In this document: positions 48,430 through 59,539 of the stretch, in pieces
Layout of the letters: every line of letters begins with the position of its first letter
Position numbering within the stretch: the first letter of the stretch is position 1
Translations under genes and position numbers: made by a program
From: Silurus meridionalis
Lineage: Eukaryota; Chordata; Actinopteri; Siluriformes; Siluridae
Length of the DNA: 64,000 nucleotides
Reading direction: 5' to 3'
Assembly: GCF_014805685.1 (NCBI RefSeq)
Contig: NC_060893.1
Span: 17,700,025 to 17,764,024, forward strand
Notes under the pieces: generated by a model
What the model was told of the DNA's origin: nothing
Databases searched by the model: none
The model's input: the letters and a program-made list of their open reading frames with translations, nothing else

Positions 48430-49106
48430 ATTATTTTCAAATTGTACAAAATGTTCATTAATACTGAAGCTATCCAAACATTATTGAATGTAAAATTGAC
48501 ACCAGAATGTAGTTTTTGATTTTTCAAAGTAACCACCTTTTCCTTTGATGACAGCTTTGCACACTCGTGGCATTTTCTCAGTCACACTCATGAGATATTG
48601 ACCTGAAGTGGTTTTCCAACAATCTTGAGGAGCTCCCAGAGATGTTGAGTGCTTGTTGGCTTTGTTTTCTTCTCTATCTGGTCTATCTCATCTAAAATCA
48701 TTAGAACTGGATATAGTAGAAGGTCATCTGATGGAGCACTCCATCACTCTATTTCTCAGATAAATAGCTCTTACATAAACAAGAGGGGTGTTTGGGGTCA
48801 TTGTCCTGTTCGAAGACAAATTATGTTTCTGCAAAATGCTGTGGTAACCATGCTGGTAAAGTGTGCCCTCAATTTTGACAAAATGGTGTTATCAGCAAAG
48901 CTCCCCCACACATCACACCTCCTCCCCCATGCTTCACAGTGGGAACCACGCATTCAGGAACAGTCCGTTACAATTGTTATAGAAACTAGAAATGTCAAAT
49001 TTGAACAAATCATACCAAAGGACAGGTTGCCACTGATCTAATGTCCATGCCTTATGTTTCTTGGCCCAAGCAAGTCTTTTCTGCATGTTGTTCTTTCAAA
49101 TGTTTT
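48294..49106 (-). mobile_element. Tc1-like transposon relic, one end preserved
   Basis: Left end TACAGTACCAGAAGTTCAGA is Tc1-like, and a (TA)n expansion at 48347-48425 sits inside it. Further in, GGGTCATTGTCCTGTTCGAA, CCCCCATGCTTCACAGTGGG and GGACAGGTTGCCACTGATCT, followed by TTTCTTGGCCCAAGCAAGTC, are the minus-strand transposase blocks of fish Tc1 elements. The right half is missing after about 49106. Confidence 0.75.
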
Positions 49107-49797
49107 TTTTTTTGCTCCTGACTTATCACAAGAAATGTCGCAAATGAAATTTTTGACAAGGCGCGAATGTGAATTGAAAACCATTTCAGGTGACTATTTT
49201 GTGAATCTGATAAGAGAATGCCATGAGTTTGCAAAGCTGTCATGAAAGCTATGCAGTGTAGCTACTTCAGGCTTTCTAAAATATAAAACACACTATGGGC
49301 AGTTTAACATGTTTTTGTTAACTACATAATTCACATAATGTTCTTACATAGTTTGGGTATCTTTAGTATTATTGTACCATTTTGAAAATAATAAAAAAAT
49401 AAAGAAAACACACAGAAGGAGAAGGTGTCTGTCAAACTTCTATTCCAAGTTTTAACCAAATGTACATTTATCTCAAACCACAACTTTGGTCCATATTCCA
49501 GCACTTTCCTGATTTCCAGGCTCCTTCTGCATCTATTTCATATCCTGAACATAAGCACATTTTATGCACAGTTCTTGCTCGGCTCTTGCAAAAAAAAATC
49601 TTCATGGTGCTGCCGTTTCTCAGTGTATACTGTGTACTGTGTTATGTATGCACTGTAATGTTCTCCAGTGTCTTTGATTATTAATATTATTATGATAAGA
49701 ATGAAAATGATTATTATTAATATGGCAATGATGATAAGGATAATGATGATGATAATTTTAGAGTTTTAATTATTTACTTTATTCTCATTTATTTTAC

Positions 49798-49845
<48 letters not shown>

Positions 49846-50033
49846 TTAGTGATTGTTGCTATTATTTATACTTATTTATCTTCAGCTTTCTCATCTCATT
49901 ATATCTCTTTTTACTTCATTATTTACATCTTGTGTTTTATGAATATTATTGTATTTTTTCTCATTTCTTTTCTACTGTTTCTTTGGCAATATTGTATGTA
50001 AACATTTATGCTATTTAAATTGAAATTGAGAGA

Positions 50034-50072
<39 letters not shown>

Positions 50073-50160
50073 GGAAGCCTCGGTGAAAACAGCATTAGCA
50101 TACAGGGTTTCATGCTCCACGTGTGTGAAAAGCGCTCCGACCCAATTTGTAAGATTTTAT
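49107..50160. other. Intergenic AT-rich region with (TTA)n and (GA)n tracts
   Basis: A (TTA)n array at 49800-49847 and a GT/GA tract at 50033-50072. No gene recognised. Confidence 0.5.
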
Positions 50161-50416
50161 TACTCCGGCTTTGATGTCCTTGTTGTGCGGCCTTTGATAT
50201 GCGCGCGCGCTTTCCGATGTAAATAACTGGCGTCACAAAGAATGTGACATGGCCGACCCCTCCTCTTAACTCCGGCCTGTCAGCCCACCGCCATGTCTGA
50301 GGAAAGTCTTTGAAGTGTTAGGAACTGGAAATAAAAGACAAAAGGGCGGACACACGTCAGCAAGCGGCGCGATTTCTGTGTGAAACTTCACCAACTGAGG
50401 CTTTCCCATGCGCACT
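50161..50416 (+). promoter_or_regulatory. GC-rich block with three TCF/LEF-type motifs upstream of cdx1
   Basis: CTTTGAT at 50169-50175 and 50192-50198 and CTTTGAA at 50308-50314 match the TCF/LEF core (complement of ATCAAAG/TTCAAAG). The block is much richer in GC and CpG (for example GCGCGCGCGC) than its surroundings. Cdx1 is a known Wnt/TCF target in mouse, so this is a candidate distal promoter or enhancer, 1.5-1.65 kb upstream of the ATG. Confidence 0.4.
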
Positions 50417-51076
50417 GCCTACTACTGTACTAATCAGTGCCCACTACTGTACTAAACAGTTCCCATTACTGTACTAATCAGTGTATACTACTGTACTAAA
50501 CAGTTCCCATTACTGTACTAATCAGTGTATACTACTGTACTAAACAGTGTATACTACTGTACTAATCAGTTCCCATTACTGTACTAATCAGTGTATACTA
50601 CTGTACTAATCAGTGCCCACTACTGTACTAAACAGTGTATACTACTGTACTAAACAGTTCCCATTACTGTACTAAACAGTGCCCACTACTGTACTAAACA
50701 GTGTATACTACTTTACTAATCAGTGCCCACTACTGTACCAAACAGTGCCTATTACTGTACTAAACAGTGCCCACTACTGTACTAAACAGTGTATACTACT
50801 TTACTAATCAGTGCCCACTACTGTACTAAACAGTGCCTATTACTGTACTAAACAGTGCCCACTACTGTACTAAACAGTGTATACTACTTTACTAATCAGT
50901 GCCCACTACTGTACTAAACAGTGTCTATTACTGTACTAAACAGTGCCCACTACTGTACAAATCAGTGCCCACTACTGTACAAATCAATGCCCACTACTGT
51001 ACTAATCAGTGCCCACTACTGTACTAAACAGTGACTATTATTGTACTAAACAGTGTCTACTACTGTACTAATCGGT
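50417..51076. repeat. 22-bp minisatellite, 30 units, with 88-bp higher-order repeat
   Basis: Thirty consecutive units of exactly 22 bases, no indels. Units share the core ACTACTGTACTAAACAGT (variant ...TAATCAGT). From 50703, four-unit blocks (88 bases, each starting with a unit containing TACTTTACTAATCAGT) repeat three times. The core ACTGT-ACTAA-ACAGT is a short inverted repeat. Confidence 0.97.
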
Positions 51077-51165
51077 GTGCAAATTATAGGTTCCAGTAAG
51101 GTACATACAACAAAATCTGAACTGAAATAAAATGGTCTTTTTCTTCTTCTGCTTATTATTATTAT

Positions 51166-51169
51166 TACT

Positions 51170-51218
<49 letters not shown>

Positions 51219-51220
51219 GT
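51166..51220. repeat. (AAT)n microsatellite
   Basis: About 15 AAT units followed by an ATT-rich stretch, 0.6 kb upstream of cdx1. Confidence 0.93.
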
Positions 51221-51632
51221 ATTATTATTATTTTTTTTATTGTTGTTCTTATTGTTGAAAAAAAAAGAATAGATAACAAAAGAGTTGAATTAAATTTAAT
51301 TGTTCATTGAGCAAAAACCTGTATGATAAAATGTTAGGAACATTCTATTCTATTCTACTCTATTCTATTCTATTCTATTCTATTAGTTTATCTTGGGGTA
51401 ATAGAACTGAAGTTGTTGACTGAAAGTGTGCATCCACTTTATAAACAAGTTCTTTTTTTATGTCTATATTTCTACGGAAAGAATAATCAACAGGAAAATC
51501 TACTCCTGAAAGAAGATCTATGTGATCTTTGGTCATTGTCCTGTCGAGCACCACCCACCAATAAAACCCCCTCTCATGTGGACGGAGGTGTCGGTCCCTG
51601 TGCTAGGGCTGTAAAATCATACGCTACTGTAG

Positions 51633-51638
51633 TATAAG
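51633..51638 (+). promoter_or_regulatory. Possible TATA box of cdx1
   Basis: TATAAG in the context AGTATAAGGC, 190 bases upstream of the start codon. It would place the transcript start near 51660 and give a 5' UTR of about 160 bases. Motif only. Confidence 0.3.
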
Positions 51639-51796
51639 GCACACTAAGCACCCCCACCCCACCCTCCAGGTACTTAGCAAACACTACGTCATCCGCCGTG
51701 TGGCCGACAGGTGAGCATTACCAGGAAGGTGAGGGTTTAGTTAAAGTAAAACTCGCCTTTGCCCCGCGGCGGCTGACAGCAGGCTCCGGGGCCATT

Positions 51797-51832
51797 ATGC
51801 ACCAGACAGTCAGCTCGCCAGGATGTCCGTGA
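51797..51832 (+). other. Short upstream open frame overlapping the cdx1 start
   Basis: ATG at 51797 (A at -3) opens 11 codons that end at TGA 51830-51832, past the cdx1 ATG at 51823 and in a different frame. Confidence 0.6.
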
Positions 51833-52240
51833 GCTACCTGTTGGACAGGGACGGCGGCGCAATGTACAGCAACCCCACGCGTCACGTCAACCTCGGCTAC
51901 GGCCACCAGAACGTGTACCCGTCGCCGCCCTACTCGGACTATGCCGGCTACCATCACGTCTCGGCCGTGGGGAACGAGCACCATCACGGAGCCCAGAGCG
52001 GCGGCGCGTGGAATCCTGTTTACGCGCCTGCGCACGACGAGTGGCCACTGTACGCGCACGGCGCCACTCACGCGCCCTTTACGAGCCTCGGGCAGGTGAA
52101 CGCGGGGAACGTCAGCGGCCTGGTGGCGCCGCAGGAGCAGCGCAGCGTACAGGGTGTCCCCGGTCCCCCTCAGCTGTCCCCTGTGTCCGAGAGGGACCAG
52201 ACCGAGTGGGCGAGACGCACAGGGACGGTTCCAAGCACAG
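51823..52240 (+). CDS. cdx1: cdx1 exon 1 (residues 1-139)
   Basis: Encodes the Tyr/Pro/His-rich caudal activation domain (for example [24 protein letters not shown]) and the hexapeptide region. GC-rich and CpG-rich compared with all flanking sequence. The end is set at CACAG|GCGAGT because no GT donor nearby keeps the frame into exon 2 without a stop or insertion. Confidence 0.85.
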
Positions 52241-52323
52241 GCGAGTTCTCCACGCGCTGTAAAATTGTTAGAAATATTTATGAAACTTTAAAACAATTTT
52301 AAGTTCATTTGCAAAAACATTTT

Positions 52324-52382
<59 letters not shown>

Positions 52383-53472
52383 TAATAGATTTATTTCAAG
52401 CAGATTCCAATTTCCATTGACCTCCTCACACTAATATTTTGGGCTTCTTAAGACGGGACAAAGGATAAAAGCAAAATTACACTTGATTATCATATTGCAA
52501 CAATTTTGCACTTATTGCAAAAATAAATGAATAAATAAATAAGAAACCTAAGATTCATCTAGGAACAGCCTTTGAGTTTTTTTTCCTTATTTGATTAAGG
52601 CTATTTAGAAGCTATTTATATTTCATAAAAGTTCCTAGTAAATTGTATTTGTTATAAAAGGAAATGTTCTAAAAACTTTTTTTTTGCGGTTGTGAGGACG
52701 CTCACATTCATTTTTCTTTTCCACTATAATGAAAAATAATGAGAAAAGTTAAGTTCAACAGAAGAATATGTAAAACACAGGTAATAATTTGTATCTTCAG
52801 GTTTCATGTAGCACATAATTTACACATTATTAGAGGCTTTCTACAACCATATCAGCGTGGAATACGGGCTCAGAGTTTATGAGGTAATAAGAAAACGGTC
52901 CTCTCATTTCATGTACATTTTCACCAGAACCCTTAAAAACTCCTTATTTGTGAAACAGCTAAAAAAAATCCTGATTCGTGCCATTAATGACTCATTTCCT
53001 TTGCGACTTTGCACATTCGGACATGGCTAATTTAATTACTATACAATTTTTTAAAAATTGTCATTAAAGTGTAGTATTTACATTTGTGTTTATTTAACCT
53101 AATTACTTTGTTTATGAATTTATTTATTTATTAGAGGCTACTGGAGTGTGTCTCTATGACCTTAAGTGTCCATATAGACTATTTTATAACGCCTGTTATG
53201 GGGTTATCTTTTGAGTAGTATATGAGGTTTGAGACCTCATATAGCAAGTGTTACCAATTAACCTCACAACTAGAAGCTTTACTACTGTATTTTATCATTT
53301 TATTGACATGCACTATTTTACTCTATCCATGAGCCACAGATTGTGTTAATGAGCCATTAGGCTACCTGCAAAATAATAGTTAAAGATTTCTGAAGATTGA
53401 AAGAGGGTAACAAGCAGTGTTTACTAAAGTTTTTTACATATGCATTCTAATTGCATACTGTGAATCTAGCCA

Positions 53473-53515
<43 letters not shown>

Positions 53516-54458
53516 GTTAGGTGCATTGTAACATATTAGTTATGAATAATTAATTGCTCTCAGTTCTCAACTATGTGATTTCTCATCTCCAAAATTCCTG
53601 GTGGAGGTGAAATATCCTGAGAAAAAAATTTATACCCAACTTCTTACTTTACCTCATATGACCTGAATGCAGTGTTCCATGAGCTCCACTGAAGCTTTGG
53701 ACTTCCAACTTGTTTGAACTCCCACTATTCCACCACCCTGAGCATGCTTTATTCATAATCTAAATTCACATTTATTGTGGAGGGCTGTATATTAGGAAAA
53801 ACAGATAGGTATTCTGTTGTTAACAAGAACCTGAATTCCTGAGAACTATTAAGTTCATCCTAAGTGAATCCCAACAACATGAGCAAAGCTGTTTTATAAA
53901 GTCTGTAACTGTGTAAAATAGGAATACACTTTTGATTTACAGTTCGTAGCTGATGTATCTAAAACACATCAGATATGTGTGCTTACCAAATAGAACACTT
54001 CCTAGTTTTACTACATATCAGTCCATTGCTAAGCCTCATTTCAGTGTGTATCTCCACCAAGCTCCTTTTTTAACTAATGACTGTTTGCAGTTGGTAGTCA
54101 GAAAGTACTACACTTGCTAGGAGAAACATACTGCCATCCCAGATTCGTTGCTGTAACCTTCATGCAATATTACAATATTACAATATTACAATATTACAAT
54201 ATTACAATATTGGGTTGATAAGAAGTACAATTACACTATGTTAACTGCTCAAGCGCAAGTAAAAGTTAGTGAGCTTTAAAACAGATGTGATTTGGGGTTT
54301 CTACAATTCTGTATATTAAAGAATCAGAAACAGTGCTGGAGTGTTGAAAGGAATCATAAAAAAAAAACACATGACTTGTACACATTAATATGTATTCTCA
54401 AAAATCATTACATCTATTGTACTGGGTCGCAGTTCCACCATCCGCTTGAGACCTTTAT

Positions 54459-54501
<43 letters not shown>

Positions 54502-54936
54502 TATTCATAATAATAATTAGCAAGAAATATAATTTATTTATACATACTATGTGCTTATATGATATTATGTATATATAATATATATGATCAGTTGGATTCA
54601 GTTACTGAGGGACAGTGAGTCAGTGTTTCCTCATAGTGTATGGCGAAAGATGAATTCACACTACAGTGAAGTTTCATGTCCAAAGGTGGTGCAGTGTTGC
54701 CCAACATTAGTGTATTATCCATCACTGGGTCAAAGCGCAAGGCGTCCTTGAACGCAGCAGCCTGTCTCCTAGTGAAAGATTTTCCGAAAAGCTAACAGCA
54801 GAAGCCAGGCTGTCTGATGACATGCAGGCCGCACCCTGCTGTGTCCACTTCAGGAGGAACCCATGAACACTGATAACACGGACAGGGGTGCATGTGTGTA
54901 GGTGTGTGCGTGTGCCCAAGAGAGAGAAATAGTTAA

Positions 54937-55000
<64 letters not shown>

Positions 55001-58000
55001 AGAAAAAGTAAAAGAAAGAGAGATCCCGAACATAACTACAGTCAACTACCTGGGAGCATGAAAGTGGAAACTTAGACTACATTAGGAAACAAGTAAAATA
55101 ATTATGCAATCCACATTCAGATAAAGTTAAAATTAATATTTCTGATCTGGAATTTTTGAATGCTTAGTCACAAACAGAACAAACAATCATTCTTTTTTTG
55201 GCAAAATTGAATTCATCCAAGCCGTTTATAGTTGTCTCAATATGTCTAAGAATAACTATCACTTACACTACAGATGTGTTTATATAATACTTATACAAGT
55301 GTCGAAGCGTGCGTATAGTACACGTTTGCTTGCTCAATGTGCTAAGGTGCCAGGGTTAACATGCCGGTAATAGCATGTCTTATCTAACAGGTTAGACGTA
55401 TATCAATATATCATCAGCTCAGTGTCTCGTCACCACACATTCAAGATCAATTCCATTAGTGACTAAAGCAGCTTAAGAACTGGGTGTATATATTTGTTTT
55501 TGGCCTGTTTTTGCCACAGTGCAAACAAGATTTGATAAGATTTACCACAAAATCTAGCCTGGTGTTTGTGGACCCTGTAAAAGATTTATAATACAACGTA
55601 TATGTAGGGTATGCATTATATACATTGAGATATTACATTCAAAAATAAACTTTTTGGTAGACTTTGAAAGGGCAGAACACTTGGGGGGGTTGTTATTATT
55701 AATATGTTTTATTATTAAACAACAAAATGTTTAATAATTTCAACTTCAGTCCAAATAAATTGAATTCCAGTGACATGTGACATTGGGTTACATTCAATTA
55801 TTATATCATATTGAGCATTGTTTGCCCTAAATGCTTTATTTGTCACAAAATAACATCCAGTTCATAAAGATAAATGATTTAATTTGGACCCATGGCTAAA
55901 GACAAAAAGCAAGCTATTGTCTTCTGGTACAGTCATTTATAAATACAATATGACAAATCAATTTGAACTTTATTTACACATTAAAATACATAGGACTCTC
56001 AGTGTTTGATTAATTTTTAATCAAAATGAGGTAGTTAATAATTGTTGCACAGAGCCTTGTTCTTCCAGGGACACACAGAGACGTTTTTGTGTGCTGTGTT
56101 ATAACTCTGTGTCATAAGCAAATATTAATGCACAATGTGATGTCCATGATGGAAAACTGATACATCAAGGCATGTAAAGTAGTTACATGCGTTTTTAGTC
56201 GTTTATTTCTAGAACTTAGGTTGTGTTATTTACCAAGTAAATATTTTTCACATCAAAATGTTTAAAAGTACCTAAATTGGTCAAATACAAGCAAAATTAC
56301 TTGCAATATTTATTTAAAATACTCATCTTAATAAATACTCTGGTAAATGTTGCATTAGATTCAATTAAATTGAAGTAAAATGTATAAACAAATGTATATA
56401 CAAATGTTTATACATCACCAATCGTACACATATTTTGGTTATTGAGTGATAAATTAATAAAAGCTTCATTCCTCAAGCTTTATTCCTTAAATTGAACATT
56501 AGCTAGCATGATAAGAAAAAAAAATCTTTCATAGAATAGAAATAGAATTTTGTATTTATTAGTATTAGGCCTCATCTCTAATACATTTAGGTGTCATTGC
56601 TCATCTCTAGATCAGCCCTGGAATCTGATTATATAATGCTGAATAAATAGTGCAGTCGTTTAAAATAAAAATATTATATGTGTAGGCATGTAGCATACAC
56701 TCATGCACTCTTACCCTCCAAAATATAAAAAATAACTGACAGAAACGTACTCATCAGAACCTATTCAAATACTTAAAAAGTGTGATATTCCTCTTACTGT
56801 TATGTTTATTCTCCTAATGCAGGAGGGAAAACGAGGACAAAGGACAAGTACAGGGTGGTATACAGTGACCACCAGCGCCTGGAGCTCGAGAAGGAATTCC
56901 ATTTCAGCCGCTACATCACAATCAGGCGGAAGGCTGAGCTTGCCGTTACTCTCAATCTTTCCGAACGCCAGGTAAAAAAGATATATGCAAGTAAAAAAAT
57001 GTTTTTTGAGGAAAAGAATTTAATTGAATAATTAACTAAATTGTAGCTGTAACAATGTATTTCCTAACATTCAAACTGGTAGACAGGTTTGCTGCAGAAC
57101 TAAATATATGTTTCGGTAATCTTAAAATGTTTACAGCAAATTAAGTTTGATTAAGAAAATAATATTTTAATGCTGGTTATCTGAGGCTGATTTGTTTTGA
57201 GCTGAATCTAATTTAGCTAACATGAAATGAACTATCACAATTAAAAATGTTTTATTTATAATTTTACAATTTTTATTGTATATTAATTTGGGGGTTTAAA
57301 CAGGCCCATCTTTTCTTTATATCTTATTTTTTATATCTTAGTTTATTAATTATTTTGGTTTTCCTTTCACTTTTAGAAATTTTATTGTAACAAATTCAGA
57401 ATGAATTTATCATTAATATTTTACAATTAAAAAAAATTCACTATTATATCTGGCCTTTTCGGTTTGATTGATTTTAACTAGGAGTTCTGAGCCATGCCTT
57501 CCTTTTATATTAATTATGTCATGACTTTTTTTTTGTTATGTGATTGTAGGAACATATATGTGATGTATGTGATTTTTAATGTGATTATAGACACAAACCC
57601 AGAGATGTCGTTTTTTTATTTTACATAATAATATATTGTTAATAATATTTAATGAGTTTATCTGAAATATGTATTAATTAAAGTACTGGCAAATATATAT
57701 TGACTAGTTCTTAGTGATAGAACATTTATACTAATTTATCACCTTGTACCTTTCTATGTCTGCAAACTACTCATTTCTGTTCCTCTTGATTTTTGTATGC
57801 TGAATAGGTAAAGATCTGGTTTCAGAACAGACGTGCCAAAGAGAGGAAGCTGAACAGAAAGAAGATCCAGCAGTCACAGCAGGCCTCCACCACTACAGCC
57901 ACTCCACCAGCCGTTGATATCCATGTGAACACTGCTATAGTTGCGAGCACCAGCGGCAGCTTGTTGACAGACACGTTATCTACGGCTATTAAAGAAGAAT

Positions 58001-58005
58001 ACTAA
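51823..58005 (+). CDS. cdx1: Caudal-type homeobox transcription factor CDX1, 3 exons, 254 aa
   Basis: Nuclear DNA-binding regulator of Hox genes, axial patterning and intestinal identity. Exons 51823-52240, 56823-56971 and 57808-58005 give one open frame of 254 aa (human CDX1 has 265). The N-terminus [10 protein letters not shown] matches the caudal-family start (human MYVGYVLDKD). Residues 127-132 (TEWARR) occupy the hexapeptide position. [13 protein letters not shown] leads into the homeodomain (about 146-205) with [11 protein letters not shown], the third-helix signature. The position next to pdgfrb supports cdx1 over cdx2/cdx4; zebrafish synteny as I recall it suggests the cdx1a paralogue. 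The first intron appears to use a GC donor. The start ATG has A at -3; an overlapping uORF starts at 51797. Confidence 0.95.
52241..56822. other. cdx1: cdx1 intron 1 (4.6 kb), with microsatellites
   Basis: AT-rich; holds (CA)n at 52327-52378, (TA)n at 53475-53514, an 8-bp ACAATATT array at 54167-54211, (AAT)n at 54461-54500 and (GT)n at 54940-54999. No transposon core or nested gene was recognised. Caudal genes usually have a long first intron at this site. Confidence 0.75.
56823..56971 (+). CDS. cdx1: cdx1 exon 2 (residues 140-189; homeodomain helices 1-2)
   Basis: [20 protein letters not shown], then [19 protein letters not shown] and NLSERQ. The acceptor AATGCAG and donor CAG|GTAAAA are canonical, and the position of the second junction (RQ|VK) is the usual caudal-family site. 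Confidence 0.96.
56972..57807. other. cdx1: cdx1 intron 2
   Basis: GT-AG intron of 836 bases, AT-rich, with no recognisable repeats or genes. Confidence 0.9.
57808..58005 (+). CDS. cdx1: cdx1 exon 3 (residues 190-254 and stop)
   Basis: [19 protein letters not shown] completes the homeodomain recognition helix. A Gln/Ser/Thr-rich tail ends in AIKEEY and TAA at 58003-58005. The C-terminal region is shorter than in mammalian CDX1. Confidence 0.96.
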   Translation, partial: VKIWFQNRRAKERKLNRKKIQQSQQASTTTATPPAVDIHVNTAIVASTSGSLLTDTLSTAIKEEY

Positions 58006-58385
58006 AAAGCATGCTGATAGCAGAGGTGGAACATGCAATGTGGACGTTAAACTACAGAAACCAAACGTTTACATCACTATACTCTCAGCAAAGTCACAAA
58101 AAAACACATGAAATTTTACTACAAAAGGAATAGCAAATGAAGCACAGTATTTTAATTGCTTTTTAGTTATAACAGAAATTGTCATCATGATTAAGGAGAA
58201 GCACATGCTTCCAGGATATGCAGCTGTTTTAAAGCTCTCACTAATTATTGATTATGTAACTTTTTAGTCTACACTTGAAATGTTGCTTGAACTGTATGTG
58301 TGAAATGTTTTGTACTGTGTTCTAAACCAATAAGATTATTAACTATTTTGAATAAGTAAATAAACTATAAATATGATACATTAAT
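58006..58385 (+). other. cdx1: cdx1 3' UTR
   Basis: AT-rich sequence after the stop with AATAAA at 58359-58364 as the likely poly(A) signal; a second A-rich signal cluster follows at about 58398-58412. Confidence 0.6.
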
Positions 58386-59530
58386 CTTTGTATGCATAAT
58401 AAAAAAAATAAAATGTGTAAAATTTTAGAATTTGTAGGAGTGCACCTGTGTTGTGTTTTATAGCTGTAAGTGGTCTCATTTGGTGGTGTCCATGGTAAAT
58501 AAATGCACAGTTGTCATGTGAAAAAACTTGGCTGGTGAACACCTGTCGTGCGGATAAGAAAGTTATGGAGGAATGTCCCTTCAGCAAAAGGAGTTACTTT
58601 GACCTGTTGATCGTTAAGTGCTGGGTGTGGCATGGCCAAAGTTGCTCACATCACTTCATAGTCAGATGATTTATCTTAATTATAGATACAAAGATACAGG
58701 ATAGTTTTTCCACATTTGGCCCCATGCGATACCACGTCAACAAAATAAACCTTTTCATGGGAAATTCAGAACTTTTTTTAATGACAAACCCTCTGTGACA
58801 AACCCCAAAGTGCTCTGTGTATTGGATTATAAAAACTACACATAAGGTTCACCCTAGACCAAGTTGTGTATTTTGTTTTAGGGTAGATCAATGTAGGTAA
58901 AATTAATGATATTATACAGTTCATCTGAAAATATTGTTTAAAAAAATTATATCCAACAGTGAACAAAAGCTATCAATAGAAAGAATAAGCAAATAACATT
59001 TGTTCATTCAAGCAATTTTACTGAAAGATTATATGAAAACCAATAAAGAAATGAATAGCTTATACTCGATAAATATTCTTTTTGTCGTTGGATAAATGAA
59101 TGTTAGTCCAGAAGGAACTTTAAGACAAGAACGAATTAATTTAGGCATCAGGCATAAAATATGTACATACACTATTAACAAAGCCCTGACATGGCCTTAA
59201 AAAACCCTTCACTCTTGCATAAAAAACGCTTGACGTAAGGGTGATCACCAGCCTTTGGGAGGAGTGATCTCATGTCAGATAAAACATGGGTCATAATAGG
59301 TCATAATAAACACTGCTTGACCTAAAGGGAAAAGTGTAAATAAAAAAGTATAAAATGGGGTAATCAATGGTTGTTGATAAAAGGTCAGTTGTGGATCAAC
59401 ACCTCAAGACTTGCTTCGGAAGATGTTCTACTTTATCACTAAGCAAAATAATCAATAAATAGCATGAAGGCTGACCTACCTTGAGATATATCACAGCTTA
59501 TAATGTGTGTTATGTAGGTTATCCAATACA
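58386..59530. other. Intergenic region downstream of cdx1, nothing recognised
   Basis: AT-rich non-coding sequence with short chance frames and no clear repeat. Confidence 0.5.
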
Positions 59531-59539
59531 GTATGCCGT

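Noticed and set aside
48098..48536. Open frames of CV, YI or HT repeats around 48.1-48.5 kb
   Set aside because: Caused by (GT)n and (TA)n tracts.
50417..51076. CRISPR-like array of regularly spaced repeats
   Set aside because: The units are contiguous 22-mers with no unique spacers, in a vertebrate genome; it is a minisatellite.
51718..52262. Open frames antisense to, or in another frame from, cdx1 exon 1
   Set aside because: GC-rich shadow frames of a well-supported homeobox exon.
52241..52302. cdx1 coding continuing past 52240 to the stop near 52302
   Set aside because: That extension (residues after STG) has no caudal-family similarity and would omit the homeodomain; splicing to 56823 restores the conserved protein.
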